Assembly (NCBI GenBank): GCA_002478885.1
Contig: DLKC01000058.1
Coordinates: 1-35,315, forward strand
Direction: 5' to 3'
Origin: Chitinophagaceae bacterium UBA7600
Lineage (GTDB): Bacteria > Bacteroidota > Bacteroidia > Chitinophagales > Chitinophagaceae
Length of the DNA stretch: 35,315 nucleotides
The notes beneath the pieces are model-generated. The model saw only the letters and a list, made by a program, of their open reading frames with translations. It was not told where the DNA came from and did not search any database. The position numbers and the translations under genes are program-made. Shown piece by piece: positions 23,465-32,052 of the stretch; position 1 is the first letter of the stretch; each line of letters begins with the position of its first letter.

Positions 23465-25153
23465 TTCCGCTTCAGATTTGTTCCCTGCTTTATCAGTTAC
23501 GGTCACCGTTAGGGTGTGCGGTCCCGGGGGACAATATTGATCAAAGTAGTAAATAAAGTCGTCGTCCTTTTTAGCAAATAAAAGCCACTGGCCGTTCTCG
23601 AGCCTGGCGGAGAAAAAGGCTACTTCATCAAACTGGTCTGTGCAATGTAGCTTTAGCGATTGCTGGGCCTTTAAATTTGATCCTTCTTTCCACCCCACAG
23701 GCTTTATTGTTGGCGGCACAGTATCAATCATTAATTGCAGAACAGCAAACTTTTTAAAATTGCCATACATGAAGTCTCCATTCCATGTTCCCTTTACTGC
23801 ATCTTTACTTTTGCCATTGGTCAGGAACATGATCACATGATTTCGCAGGGGGTCACCTTTAGACAGGCTTGTTTTAATTTGCGCGGTGTAATATCCATGC
23901 ACTGGTATATTTTGTGGCAAAACTATTGCCGCAGAAGCCGCATTTTTTGTACCGGCAGGCTCCTCCTGCACAACAAGCAAAGCTGTATCATAAAAGGCCG
24001 TTTCGGGAAAACTAAACTGTGCATTCTTACTTTTCACAGTATTAGGTTGGTTAGGGAAAACCCGTGGTGCGCCTGCGGAAAAGCCCGGCTGTTGTTGCAG
24101 GCTTCCGTCGAACTGAAGCATCATGGTCAGCCGTGCAGCATTACCATTGACATCTTTAATATTAATACCGATCCTGTGTGGCAGTGTGTCGTGTAAAGCT
24201 ATTTTCCCTGGACCACCAGCCTCACTGAATATTTTTAGCCTGTTGCCCGGCAATATTGATAAATACTGCACGTAAACATTCTGCCTTTTGTATTTGCTGT
24301 AGTCGATGCATGCATTCACATAACGGGTTTCATCGTAAGAAAAATCGTTCAATTGAAAGGCGTTGATGAGTGAATCATCCATCCACAGTTCAGCCTGGTA
24401 AATACCAAATTTAAAAGTAGAGTTGGAAGACTTGTCTTCCGCTGTAACGCCAAAGCTTAACATCGGTGTACCGGTTTTTACAATGGGAGGCTGCGTTGTA
24501 TAGCTGTTGCCCGAAGCTTTTAACGCAACCTGTTTTACCACTGATTCGCTGGTACTGTAACGGCGGTCGTAAATGAAAAGCTTTTCAATTACCGGGGCAA
24601 TATTATCGGCAATGCCAAGACCAAACAATTGTGGATTGAAATTATTCCCGGTTTTTTTGTCGCGTATTTCAAAATGCAGGTGTGGGCCAGCAGAGCCACC
24701 GGTATTGCCACTCAGTGCAATGAACTGTCCTTTTTTTACCGGAAAGCTGCCTGGTTCAAAATTAATATCCTGTTCCCAACTTTCTTCATCGTAGGCGTGC
24801 TTTTTGACAAAATCTTCGAGGGGGCTGTAAAAGCTGTTGAGATGCGCGTACAACGTAACGAACCCGTTCGGATGGGTTATATAAATAGCTTTTCCGTAAC
24901 CCCATTTCTCTATTTTTATCCTGCTTATATAACCATCTGCCGAGGCGTAAACAGGAAGGTTCTCTCGGCCTTGGGTGCGAATATCAAGCCCCATATGAAA
25001 ATGATCAGGCCTTAACTCACCAAAATTTGCTGCGAGTTGTATGGGTATATCAAGTGGGTTACGGAAATAATTTTTGGGGTATTGCTGCTGTGAAAAGATA
25101 AATCCAGGGTAAAGTAATAAACAGGCAATGAAGAGATGCACGGGTATTTTCAT
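23447..25153 (-). CDS. M23 family metallopeptidase (secreted)
   Basis: A 568-residue exported protein, probably acting on peptidoglycan cross-links or on a cell-wall partner. It has a signal peptide (MKIPVHLFIACLLLYPGFIF, residues 1-20). The LytM/M23 domain spans about 40-165: H53 and D57 in HFHMGLDI, H104 in LYAHL, and H158 with H160 in GPHLHFE complete the zinc site, so it looks active. The remaining about 390 residues are beta-rich and end with an Ig-like segment (GPHTLTVTVTDKAGNKSEAEL). The frame continues upstream to 25255, but that part overlaps the dispersed repeat and lacks a signal peptide, so ATG 25153 is chosen. The large C-terminal part is typical for Bacteroidota M23 proteins; its role is unknown. 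Confidence 0.92.
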   Translation of the reverse strand: MKIPVHLFIACLLLYPGFIFSQQQYPKNYFRNPLDIPIQLAANFGELRPDHFHMGLDIRTQGRENLPVYASADGYISRIKIEKWGYGKAIYITHPNGFVTLYAHLNSFYSPLEDFVKKHAYDEESWEQDINFEPGSFPVKKGQFIALSGNTGGSAGPHLHFEIRDKKTGNNFNPQLFGLGIADNIAPVIEKLFIYDRRYSTSESVVKQVALKASGNSYTTQPPIVKTGTPMLSFGVTAEDKSSNSTFKFGIYQAELWMDDSLINAFQLNDFSYDETRYVNACIDYSKYKRQNVYVQYLSILPGNRLKIFSEAGGPGKIALHDTLPHRIGINIKDVNGNAARLTMMLQFDGSLQQQPGFSAGAPRVFPNQPNTVKSKNAQFSFPETAFYDTALLVVQEEPAGTKNAASAAIVLPQNIPVHGYYTAQIKTSLSKGDPLRNHVIMFLTNGKSKDAVKGTWNGDFMYGNFKKFAVLQLMIDTVPPTIKPVGWKEGSNLKAQQSLKLHCTDQFDEVAFFSARLENGQWLLFAKKDDDFIYYFDQYCPPGPHTLTVTVTDKAGNKSEAELAFTR

Positions 25154-25214
25154 GATCAAAAATAAATGCAACGTTACAATAACGAGTATAAATTTATGCT
25201 GCACCGGGATTTGC

Positions 25215-25235
25215 CGTACAAGAGTGCGACGCAAC
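25215..25235 (-). repeat. Dispersed intergenic repeat, copy 11
   Basis: On the minus strand GTTGCGTCGCACTCTTGTAC plus G, identical to copy 1 over its full length. It lies between the M23 gene start and the terminator of the acyl-CoA dehydrogenase gene. Confidence 0.85.
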
Positions 25236-25281
25236 AATTGCTGCTTCAAGGACAAGGAAGCCTGGTACTTTGGAAAATAAA

Positions 25282-25302
25282 AAAACCCCGTAGAGGGGTT
25301 TT
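25282..25302 (-). terminator. Rho-independent terminator after acyl-CoA dehydrogenase 1
   Basis: AAAACCCC and GGGGTTTT form an 8-bp stem with a five-base loop. On the minus strand the stem runs into a T-rich tail (TTTTTTTATTTT), 20 bases past the stop codon. Confidence 0.85.
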
Positions 25303-25321
25303 CAATTTTGTTTATATCAAA

Positions 25322-27139
25322 CTAGAAACAGTAGCCGTTTTCTTCGATCATTTTATCAGCGATTTTTCTTTTGGATACTTTTACGTTAAAAGGATCCATT
25401 TTGGTAAATCTCCTGAGACCGATCAGCATCATGCGGAGTTCGTCACCTTCTGCGAAGGAATACAAAGCCTCTTTGCCTGATTTATTTATCGATTCTGAAG
25501 CATTAAACAAAAACACGCGCATGATCTCATTTTTGACATCTGTTGCCGCTGTTCCGTACGTATCTGTAAGTTTAGCGACACGTAACAACGCACTTTCTGC
25601 CATGTAAGTATTGATGGCCATGTCCGCAATGTTCATGATAATTTCCTGCTCTTTGTCGAAGCTCATCATGAACTTTTGAACAGCCGCGCCTGCCACCATC
25701 AATATTGCCTTTTTAAAATTGGCAATACATTGTTTTTCTTTGGCAAAATGCGTGTCGTCATCATTGTTGAAATCCGGTATGCTCATTAGCTCCTTACTCA
25801 CAGCCATTGCCGGCCCCATAAGATCGAGACGGCCTTTCATGGCACGCTTAAGGATCATGTCAACAATCAGCAGGCGGTTTATTTCATTGGTGCCTTCATA
25901 AATACGGTTGATTCTGCTATCGCGGTACAATTTACTTATCGCATACTCGGCACTGAAACCGTTACCTCCATGTATCTGCAGTCCTTCATCTACTGCGTAA
26001 TCGAATACCTCGCTTCCAAAGACTTTAAGTATGGCACACTCTATAGCATATTCTTCAGCTGCACCAAGGAAAGCCCTGTCGAAAGGCTGGCCGCCAGCAA
26101 GTCCTTCTTCTTTTTTGGCTTGAATAAGGTTGGCTGTACGGTAAGCTGCACTTTCGCAAACCCATACCCGAATAGCCATTTCCGCGAGTTTGTTCTTGAT
26201 TGCGCCAAAACTTGCGATCGGTTGCTTAAACTGCTCTCTCGCAACGGCATACTGTGTTGAAATGGAAGTTACTCCTTTGCTTGCACCAATGGTGCCGGCA
26301 CATAGCTTATACCGCCCGATATTGAGTATGTTAAATGCAATTAAATGACCTTTTCCGGGCTCGCCCAGCAGGTTTTCTACCGGTACTTTGCAATCCTGGA
26401 AATATAATTGCACGGTTGAAGAGCCTTTAATGCCCATTTTGTCTTCTTCCGGGCCTTGTGTAAAACCTTCAAACCCACGTTCGAGAATGAATGCGGTAAA
26501 GCCAGGTTTGCCGGATGGCGAGTTGTTGTCTTCCAACTGGGCGAACACAGTGTAAACCTCCGCAAAACCACCATTGGTGATCCAGCATTTCTGACCGTTA
26601 AGAATATAATATTTACCGTCGTCTGATAATCTTGCGGTTGATCTTGCACCCAATGCATCACTGCCGCTGTTTGGCTCGGTTAAGCCGTAGGCACCCTTCC
26701 ATTCGCCCGAAACCAGCTTGGGAATATATTTTTGCCGTTGCGCTTCAGTGCCAAAATACAGTATCGGTAACATTCCAATACCCGTATGGGCCAGGAACGA
26801 AACGGAAAAGCAATTGCCCATATTACTCAACTCCTCGCAAACAATACTCGTTGTAATAAAATCTCTGCCGAGCCCGCCATATTCTTCGGGGATAGCCGTA
26901 CCAAGCAAACCAAGTTCGCCGGCTTTTTCAATGAGGCCGGGCATTAAACCAGGGCCTTGCTTCTCGAGCAAATTCGTAACAGGACGAACGTCGGCTTCCA
27001 TAAACTGGTCAGCCATGTCCTTAACCATCTTTTGCTCTTCGGTAAATTCTTCAGGTGTGAAAGTGAACTGCGGGGTAGTTGCTTTAATCAACCATTCGCC
27101 CCCGGCTAAAATGGTTTTCTTTTTTTCTGCACTAATCAT
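25322..27139 (-). CDS. Acyl-CoA dehydrogenase (about 600-residue type), paralogue 1
   Basis: Flavoprotein that oxidises acyl-CoA to trans-2-enoyl-CoA in fatty-acid or branched-chain breakdown, passing electrons to ETF. The 605 residues are longer than the usual 380 and match the VLCAD-like type with a C-terminal extension of about 160 residues. Visible: YGLTEPNSGSDA (151-162, acyl and FAD binding), WITNGG (186-191), QIHGGNGF (388-395) and the catalytic glutamate E415 in IYEGTNEINRLL. It is followed by a strong terminator. The neighbour at 27513-29309 is a close paralogue in the same direction; this copy has a few extra residues near 204-213. The chain-length specificity cannot be read from sequence. 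Confidence 0.94.
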   Translation of the reverse strand: MISAEKKKTILAGGEWLIKATTPQFTFTPEEFTEEQKMVKDMADQFMEADVRPVTNLLEKQGPGLMPGLIEKAGELGLLGTAIPEEYGGLGRDFITTSIVCEELSNMGNCFSVSFLAHTGIGMLPILYFGTEAQRQKYIPKLVSGEWKGAYGLTEPNSGSDALGARSTARLSDDGKYYILNGQKCWITNGGFAEVYTVFAQLEDNNSPSGKPGFTAFILERGFEGFTQGPEEDKMGIKGSSTVQLYFQDCKVPVENLLGEPGKGHLIAFNILNIGRYKLCAGTIGASKGVTSISTQYAVAREQFKQPIASFGAIKNKLAEMAIRVWVCESAAYRTANLIQAKKEEGLAGGQPFDRAFLGAAEEYAIECAILKVFGSEVFDYAVDEGLQIHGGNGFSAEYAISKLYRDSRINRIYEGTNEINRLLIVDMILKRAMKGRLDLMGPAMAVSKELMSIPDFNNDDDTHFAKEKQCIANFKKAILMVAGAAVQKFMMSFDKEQEIIMNIADMAINTYMAESALLRVAKLTDTYGTAATDVKNEIMRVFLFNASESINKSGKEALYSFAEGDELRMMLIGLRRFTKMDPFNVKVSKRKIADKMIEENGYCF

Positions 27140-27512
27140 AAATCTTGGTTTGTCATTTTTCAGGAATATTGGCCGAACTGTTTGCCGTGAACCGATAACT
27201 AATGGTTAACAGTACTTTCTAAGGTTAACTATTTACTTTTTACATGGTGTAAGCGTGTTTACCGCTGAAATTATGCCAAAAACGGTAAAGCATGAAACCG
27301 CTGATCCCAATTAACCATAAGATGTTGAACTGCGCTTGATTTGTCAGCTTACTTATTCCTGGCCAGTTAGCGGTTTTACAATACTTCAATTCCTGCCGAT
27401 GTTATTACTGCATTTGAATGGAGCGTCGCAAGAAAGTTTAATCAGGGCGAAAAAGTTTGTAAACAAAAATATCCCGCAGTCGCAGGATATCATAAATGAT
27501 TTAACTGTAAAA
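27140..27512. other. 373-base gap between the two acyl-CoA dehydrogenase genes
   Basis: No gene, RNA or consensus promoter is evident. It holds two direct copies of GGTTAAC (27204-27210 and 27223-27229, 19 bases apart), a separated inverted repeat TTTACCG/CGGTAAA (27258-27264 and 27283-27289), and the terminator of paralogue 2 at 27469-27490. The first two could be regulator sites in front of paralogue 1. Confidence 0.5.
27469..27490 (-). terminator. Terminator after acyl-CoA dehydrogenase 2
   Basis: ATATCC pairs with GGATAT, with two more inner pairs after a mismatch. On the minus strand it is followed by TTTTTGTTT, 22 bases past the stop codon. Confidence 0.65.
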
Positions 27513-29309
27513 TTAAAAATAATACCCGTCTTCCTCGATCAGTTTATCGGCAATTCTTCTTCGTGCCTCTTTAGTGTTGAAAGGATCTGTTTTGGTAAAT
27601 CGTTTTAGCCCGATCATCATCATGCGCAATTCGTCACCTTCAGCAAAGCTGTTCAATGCATCTTTGCCGGCTTTATTTATTCGGTCGGCCGCATCGAAAA
27701 TGAAGGTGCGAACAATATCGCATTCAATGGCGGAGGCTTCACTACCTTTTAACTGTAAGAGCTTCTGCGCTCTCAGCAAAGCGCTTTCCGCAATAAAAGT
27801 ATCCATGGCCATATCGGCAATATTCATGATCACTTCCTGCTCTTTATCCAGTTTCGCCATTAACTTTTGCACTGCCGCGCCTGCAACCATTAGAATTGCC
27901 TTTTTGAAATTGGCTATATATTTTCTTTCGTTGGAAAGTATGCCACCATCTTCACTGTTGCTAAAATCAGGAATGCTCATTAGCTCTTTGCTAACTGCCA
28001 TAGCCGGGCCCATCAGGTCAAGCTGTCCTTTCATGGCGCGTTTTAGCATCATGTCGACCGTAAGCAACCGGTTTATTTCATTCGTTCCCTCGTATATCCG
28101 GTTGATGCGACTGTCGCGGTAAGCCCAGGTGATAAGATATTCATCGCTAAACCCATTGCCGCCGTGAATTTGTACGCCTTCATCAACTACATAATCTATT
28201 ACCTCGCTGCCGAAAACTTTAAGCATGGCGCATTCAATGGCGTATTCTTCTGCGGCGCCGAGGTAGGCCTTGTCGAAAGCTGCTCCGCTGCTCATTAACT
28301 CGGCTTCTTTATTATCGATCATCTTCCCTACGCGATAGGTTGCACTATCGCCCACCCAGGTACGGATGGCCATTTCTGCAAGTTTATGTTTTAGAGCACC
28401 AAAGTTTGCTATGGCTGTTTTAAACTGCTCCCTCGTTTTGGCATAACGAATGCAAATGGTATTAACCACTTTGGCTGCACCAATAGTTGCTGCGCCTAAT
28501 TTGTAACGCCCGGTGTTAAGGGTGTTAAAAGCAATGATATGCCCCCGGCCGATCTCCCCCAGCAGGTTTTCAACAGGCACCTTGCAATCCTGGAAATATA
28601 GCTGCACAGTCGAGGAACCTTTAATACCCATTTTGTGCTCCTCAGGCCCCTGGGTAAAACCCTCAAAGCCCCGTTCTACAATAAAAGCCGTGAACTTGTC
28701 ACCGTCGACTTTTGCGAATATGGTATACACATCAGCGAAACCGCCGTTCGTGATCCAGCATTTTTGCCCGTTTAGAATGTAATATTTCCCGTCATCGCTA
28801 AGCTTTGCCGTTGTTTTAGCACCAAGTGCATCGCTGCCGCTGTTAGGTTCAGTAAGTCCGTAAGAACCTTTCCATTCCGCCGTAGCTAATTTTGGAATGT
28901 ATTTCTCTCTCTGTGCTTCAGTGCCAAAATACAGGATCGGCATAGAACCTATGCCGGTGTGAGCCGTAAAAGCAACACTGAACGAAAAACCTGCTCCAAG
29001 TTTCTCATTAATAATTGTTGAAGTGATCAGGTCTTTTGCAAGGCCTCCATACTTTTCAGGAATGCCCGCTCCGGTTAATCCAAGTTCGCCCGCTTTTTCA
29101 AGAAGCGACGGCATTAAGCCCGGTTCCAGTTTCTCTATCCTGTTCAGTACAGGCCAAACCTCGGTATTAATGAATTGCTTGGCGAGGTCTTTTATCATCA
29201 ATTGTTCCTCGTTAAAATCTTCAGGAATAAAAACATCTGCAGGCGCACTTTCCTTAATAAGCCACTCGCCGCCTTTGAGTGATTTTTTTATCGCTGTTGC
29301 AGTTTCCAT
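27513..29309 (-). CDS. Acyl-CoA dehydrogenase (about 600-residue type), paralogue 2
   Basis: A 598-residue paralogue of the gene at 25322-27139, with the same layout: EKLEPGLMPSLLEKAGELGL near 60, GLTEPNSGSDALG at 151-163, CWITNGG at 184-190, QIHGGNGF at 380-387 and the catalytic glutamate E407 in IYEGTNEINRLL, then a C-terminal extension. Both share long identical stretches in the acyl-binding and extension parts, so they arose by tandem duplication. A separate terminator lies between them, so they are probably separate transcripts. It follows the MarR gene at 29499-29942 in the same direction, with a dispersed repeat between, so control by that regulator is possible. ETF and other beta-oxidation genes are absent here. 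Confidence 0.94.
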   Translation of the reverse strand: METATAIKKSLKGGEWLIKESAPADVFIPEDFNEEQLMIKDLAKQFINTEVWPVLNRIEKLEPGLMPSLLEKAGELGLTGAGIPEKYGGLAKDLITSTIINEKLGAGFSFSVAFTAHTGIGSMPILYFGTEAQREKYIPKLATAEWKGSYGLTEPNSGSDALGAKTTAKLSDDGKYYILNGQKCWITNGGFADVYTIFAKVDGDKFTAFIVERGFEGFTQGPEEHKMGIKGSSTVQLYFQDCKVPVENLLGEIGRGHIIAFNTLNTGRYKLGAATIGAAKVVNTICIRYAKTREQFKTAIANFGALKHKLAEMAIRTWVGDSATYRVGKMIDNKEAELMSSGAAFDKAYLGAAEEYAIECAMLKVFGSEVIDYVVDEGVQIHGGNGFSDEYLITWAYRDSRINRIYEGTNEINRLLTVDMMLKRAMKGQLDLMGPAMAVSKELMSIPDFSNSEDGGILSNERKYIANFKKAILMVAGAAVQKLMAKLDKEQEVIMNIADMAMDTFIAESALLRAQKLLQLKGSEASAIECDIVRTFIFDAADRINKAGKDALNSFAEGDELRMMMIGLKRFTKTDPFNTKEARRRIADKLIEEDGYYF

Positions 29310-29418
29310 AATAAATGATTTTTATGTTGGGTTAAATTCAAACTGTTTTATCGCAGGTAAATAATATCTGGAAAAATTTGCTGTGTGGTCCAGGCTTTTG
29401 AATCAATGGCATCTTTTC

Positions 29419-29437
29419 TTGCGTCGCACTCTTGTAC
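29419..29437 (+). repeat. Dispersed intergenic repeat, copy 12
   Basis: TTGCGTCGCACTCTTGTAC, preceded by GGCATC (29408-29413 region). A short CGCAAC at 29451-29456 may be the remnant of a right arm. Confidence 0.75.
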
Positions 29438-29498
29438 TGTTGGTTCCTTACGCAACACCCCGGGAAACCCGCTCCGGTTAGCTGTGGAGCGGCATCCA

Positions 29499-29942
29499 TT
29501 ACCTGTTCAGGTTATCATATACCTTGTATAAAACCTGCTTTGCGATTTCAATCTCTTCTTTCGAAACACCTTCCAAAGCCTCATCCATTGTTTGATTCGC
29601 AAGATCAATGGTAAGATTTTGCAAACGTCTTGAAGCTTCCGTCAGGCAAACCATATTTATTCTCCGGTCTTCTTTTGATGCGACTCTCTTTACCAGCTTT
29701 TGTTTTTCCAGGTTATCGATCAACCGGGTAATGCTCGGCTTGTCCCTGAACGTACGGTTGCATAGTTCCTGCTGGCTAAGGCAATCTTCCAACCACAAAT
29801 AATACAAAATACTCCACTGCTCAATGGTTATCTCCAGCCCCGCCTGCCTGAAGTGCTTTTGCAACCTCCGGGCAACGGCCGTGCTGGCCATACCATTGAT
29901 AACACTGTATAATTCGCTTCTTTTAAATTGGTTGTTTGGCAT
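29499..29942 (-). CDS. MarR family transcriptional regulator (second)
   Basis: A 147-residue MarR-type regulator: N-terminal dimer helices (1-38), ITIEQWSILYYLWLEDCLSQQELCNRTFRDKPSITRLIDNLEKQKLVKRV (38-87, HTH), a wing with SKEDRRINMV (89-98) and C-terminal helices. It is only distantly similar to the MarR protein at 22823-23281, so the two are not recent duplicates. ATG 29942 fits the family start; a TTG nine codons upstream is less likely. A promoter TTTG-N20-CAATTTTG lies at 29967-29998 and an inverted repeat ATAGTT/AACTAT (29943-29962) sits at the expected transcription start, a likely autoregulatory operator. It diverges from the alpha/beta hydrolase gene and precedes the acyl-CoA dehydrogenase genes. 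The effector may be an acyl or aromatic compound, but this is a guess. Confidence 0.92.
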   Translation of the reverse strand: MPNNQFKRSELYSVINGMASTAVARRLQKHFRQAGLEITIEQWSILYYLWLEDCLSQQELCNRTFRDKPSITRLIDNLEKQKLVKRVASKEDRRINMVCLTEASRRLQNLTIDLANQTMDEALEGVSKEEIEIAKQVLYKVYDNLNR

Positions 29943-29962
29943 ATAGTTAGTTATGCAACTAT
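29943..29962. promoter_or_regulatory. Putative operator of the second MarR gene
   Basis: ATAGTT and AACTAT are inverted around AGTTATGC, with further symmetry GTT-ATGC-AAC inside. It lies between the promoter and the ATG at 29942. Confidence 0.45.
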
Positions 29963-29966
29963 TTTT

Positions 29967-29998
29967 CAAAATTGCTGTAACTTTATCATATAACCAAA
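29967..29998 (-). promoter_or_regulatory. Promoter of the second MarR gene
   Basis: On the minus strand TTTG (29995-29998), 20 bases, then CAATTTTG (29967-29974), one mismatch to TAnnTTTG. Confidence 0.45.
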
Positions 29999-30006
29999 AT
30001 ACATCA

Positions 30007-30040
30007 GCAAATATTTTACCTGGAATTGTAAAATATTTGC
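30007..30040. promoter_or_regulatory. Perfect 13-bp inverted repeat before the hydrolase start
   Basis: GCAAATATTTTAC (30007-30019), loop CTGGAATT (30020-30027), GTAAAATATTTGC (30028-30040). Half-site centres are 21 bases apart, two helical turns, as for a dimeric regulator. It ends six bases before the TTG start codon, so it could also fold in the mRNA and hide the start. Confidence 0.7.
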
Positions 30041-30046
30041 AACAAT

Positions 30047-30868
30047 TTGATCAGTCATCTACTACCATATAAAAACTCTGTTATCAGTTTTCAAACAGCC
30101 GGTGTTGGAAGGCAACTGCTTTTTTGTTTTCACGGCTTTGCGGAAGACGCGGGCAGCTTTCATTTGTTTGAAAAACTGCTTGATGATAAATTTACTTTGA
30201 TAGCACTCGATTTCCCCTTTCACGGAAAAACAGTATGGAAAGAGGAATTACTTTTTAGCCCGGCAGATTTACTGGAGATAATGTCGGCCATCATCGCTCA
30301 TTTAAGTGGCGACAACGTTGAAACTACAAGGTATTCCATATTAGGCTATAGCCTCGGCGGACGGGTTGCATTTCAATTGTTACAGCTGGCACCGGAAAAG
30401 ATCGATCGCATTGTATTGGCTGCTCCTGACGGACTAATCATGAATTTCTGGTATTGGCTGGGTACACAAACAAGCGTGGGAAACCGCCTGTTTAAATTTA
30501 CCATGCATAATCCTGCCTGGTTTTTTGCCCTTGTAAAAGCAGGTCACAGAACAGGTCTCGTGAATAAGAGCGTATTCAAATTTGTTTGCCATTATATCAA
30601 CGACGAAACTGCCCGCTTAGACCTTTATCAACGTTGGACCACCATGCGCAGGTTTAAACCTGATTTTAAACAAATACTACCGTTACTCAATAACTATCCT
30701 GTTAAACTCACGCTGTTTTTTGGTACATACGACAGAATCATTCTAAAAAAACAAAGCGATTTTCTCACTGCAGCATGCCCGCTGGTAAACGTGAAAACCT
30801 TAAATGCAGGCCACCAGTTATTACGCGGTAAATACGTCCCTGAAATTGCCGCTGCTTTCTCTGAATAA
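30047..30868 (+). CDS. Alpha/beta hydrolase
   Basis: A 273-residue alpha/beta-fold hydrolase, likely an esterase, lipase or C-C bond hydrolase with unknown substrate. The nucleophile elbow is GYSLGG (about 105-110) with the serine in the middle, the oxyanion segment is CFHGFAED (about 26-33), the acid is in FFGTYDRIIL and the histidine in NAGHQLLRG near the end. No signal peptide is present. The start is TTG 30047, the only plausible one in frame: upstream codons reach a TAA at 30029, and the next Met is at about residue 79. A perfect inverted repeat stands just before it. It is 18 bases upstream of the GT2 gene, so the two are probably co-transcribed. Confidence 0.88.
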   Translation: MISHLLPYKNSVISFQTAGVGRQLLFCFHGFAEDAGSFHLFEKLLDDKFTLIALDFPFHGKTVWKEELLFSPADLLEIMSAIIAHLSGDNVETTRYSILGYSLGGRVAFQLLQLAPEKIDRIVLAAPDGLIMNFWYWLGTQTSVGNRLFKFTMHNPAWFFALVKAGHRTGLVNKSVFKFVCHYINDETARLDLYQRWTTMRRFKPDFKQILPLLNNYPVKLTLFFGTYDRIILKKQSDFLTAACPLVNVKTLNAGHQLLRGKYVPEIAAAFSE

Positions 30869-30886
30869 TTTAGTTTTCTTTGCGCC

Positions 30887-32032
30887 ATGTGGATTGGCTT
30901 TACAATATTGTTTGCGGTTTTGTGCATTGCCTATTGCCTGCTGATAATACAATACTGGTCGTGGTTCGGCAGGCTTAAACCATTCACCGGAATTACCGCC
31001 GCAAACCCTGTTTGCAAATTCTCGATCGTTATTCCCGCCCGTAACGAAGCAACCAACATAGCGGCCTGCATTGAGAGCATTTATAACAACAATTACCCGG
31101 CTGGCCACTTTGAGGTTATAGTGGTCAATGATTTTTCAACAGATAGTACACCCGATGTTGTTGGCGAATTGCAAAAAAAATTTGCTTCCCTGAGGCTGCT
31201 CAGTTTAAACGATATCGTCCATAACCCCATAAACGCTTATAAAAAGAAAGCAATCGAAACAGCCATCGCCAGGTCGGCGAATGACTGGATAATTACCACC
31301 GATGCAGACTGTACTGTTCCGGCCACGTGGCTAACTACTTATGATAATTTTATTCAGTCTTCCGGGTCGGTGTTTGTTGCGGCACCGGTAAAGTTCAAGC
31401 ATACAGGAACGCTGCTTTCTCTTTTTCAAAGTCTCGATTTTATAAGCCTGCAGGGTATAGCCGCGGCCTCTGTGAGCGCAGGTTTTCACAGCATGTGCAA
31501 CGGTGCCAATCTTGCCTATAGCAAATCGGTGTTTAATGAAGTAAATGGATTCAAAGATGTTGATGCAATTGCCAGCGGCGATGATATGCTGCTCATGCAA
31601 AAGATAAAGCAACACTATCCCGGATCTATTGGCTACCTGTTCAGCAGCCAGGTTACTGTTGCTACACAACCCGAAAAAACATGGAAGGATTTTTTTAACC
31701 AGCGCATACGGTGGGCCAGTAAGGCTACATCTTATAACGACCGCAGTATATTCATGGTGCTGCTGCTCGTTTATGTGTTCAACCTCTCTTTCCTTGTATT
31801 GCTGGCAGCAACTATCGCTAAGGCCGCGCTTATAAAGCTTTTGATCGCCGGCCTTTTGTTAAAAATATGTTGCGAGTTATTGTTTCTTTTTCCTGTTGCG
31901 CGTTTCTTCGGCAATCAAAAACTGCTTTATGGGTTTCCATTATTACAGCCTGTTCACATTGTTTACACCGTTATTGCTGGCTGGCTTGGAAAATTTGGAA
32001 CCTACCAATGGAAGGGGCGATCAGTTAAATAA
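30887..32032 (+). CDS. Family 2 glycosyltransferase, membrane-bound
   Basis: A 381-residue processive-type GT2 enzyme. Residues 1-25 form a membrane helix, followed by the GT-A domain: SIVIPARNEATNIAACIESI (46-65), VVNDFSTDST (79-88), DAD at 139-141 (metal and nucleotide binding), a GDDMLLMQKI segment and QRIRW (QxxRW motif). Two or three C-terminal helices follow. The layout resembles poly-N-acetylglucosamine or lipid-glycan synthases such as IcaA/PgaC, but shorter. The alpha/beta hydrolase gene lies directly upstream. The acceptor may be a lipid; the pairing with a hydrolase could point to lipid or polymer modification, but the product is unknown. Confidence 0.88.
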   Translation: MWIGFTILFAVLCIAYCLLIIQYWSWFGRLKPFTGITAANPVCKFSIVIPARNEATNIAACIESIYNNNYPAGHFEVIVVNDFSTDSTPDVVGELQKKFASLRLLSLNDIVHNPINAYKKKAIETAIARSANDWIITTDADCTVPATWLTTYDNFIQSSGSVFVAAPVKFKHTGTLLSLFQSLDFISLQGIAAASVSAGFHSMCNGANLAYSKSVFNEVNGFKDVDAIASGDDMLLMQKIKQHYPGSIGYLFSSQVTVATQPEKTWKDFFNQRIRWASKATSYNDRSIFMVLLLVYVFNLSFLVLLAATIAKAALIKLLIAGLLLKICCELLFLFPVARFFGNQKLLYGFPLLQPVHIVYTVIAGWLGKFGTYQWKGRSVK

Positions 32033-32052
32033 CTCCTGGTTTTCATGACGCG

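Noticed and set aside
25154..25255. N-terminal extension of the M23 peptidase
   Set aside because: It overlaps a dispersed repeat and would bury the signal peptide.
27421..27432. GAGCGTCGCAAG, partial likeness to the repeat core
   Set aside because: Only GCGTCGCA matches, there are no flanks in common, and chance is likely.
27336..27608. Open frame between the acyl-CoA dehydrogenase genes
   Set aside because: It runs into the end of paralogue 2 on the other strand, crosses its terminator and shows no domain.
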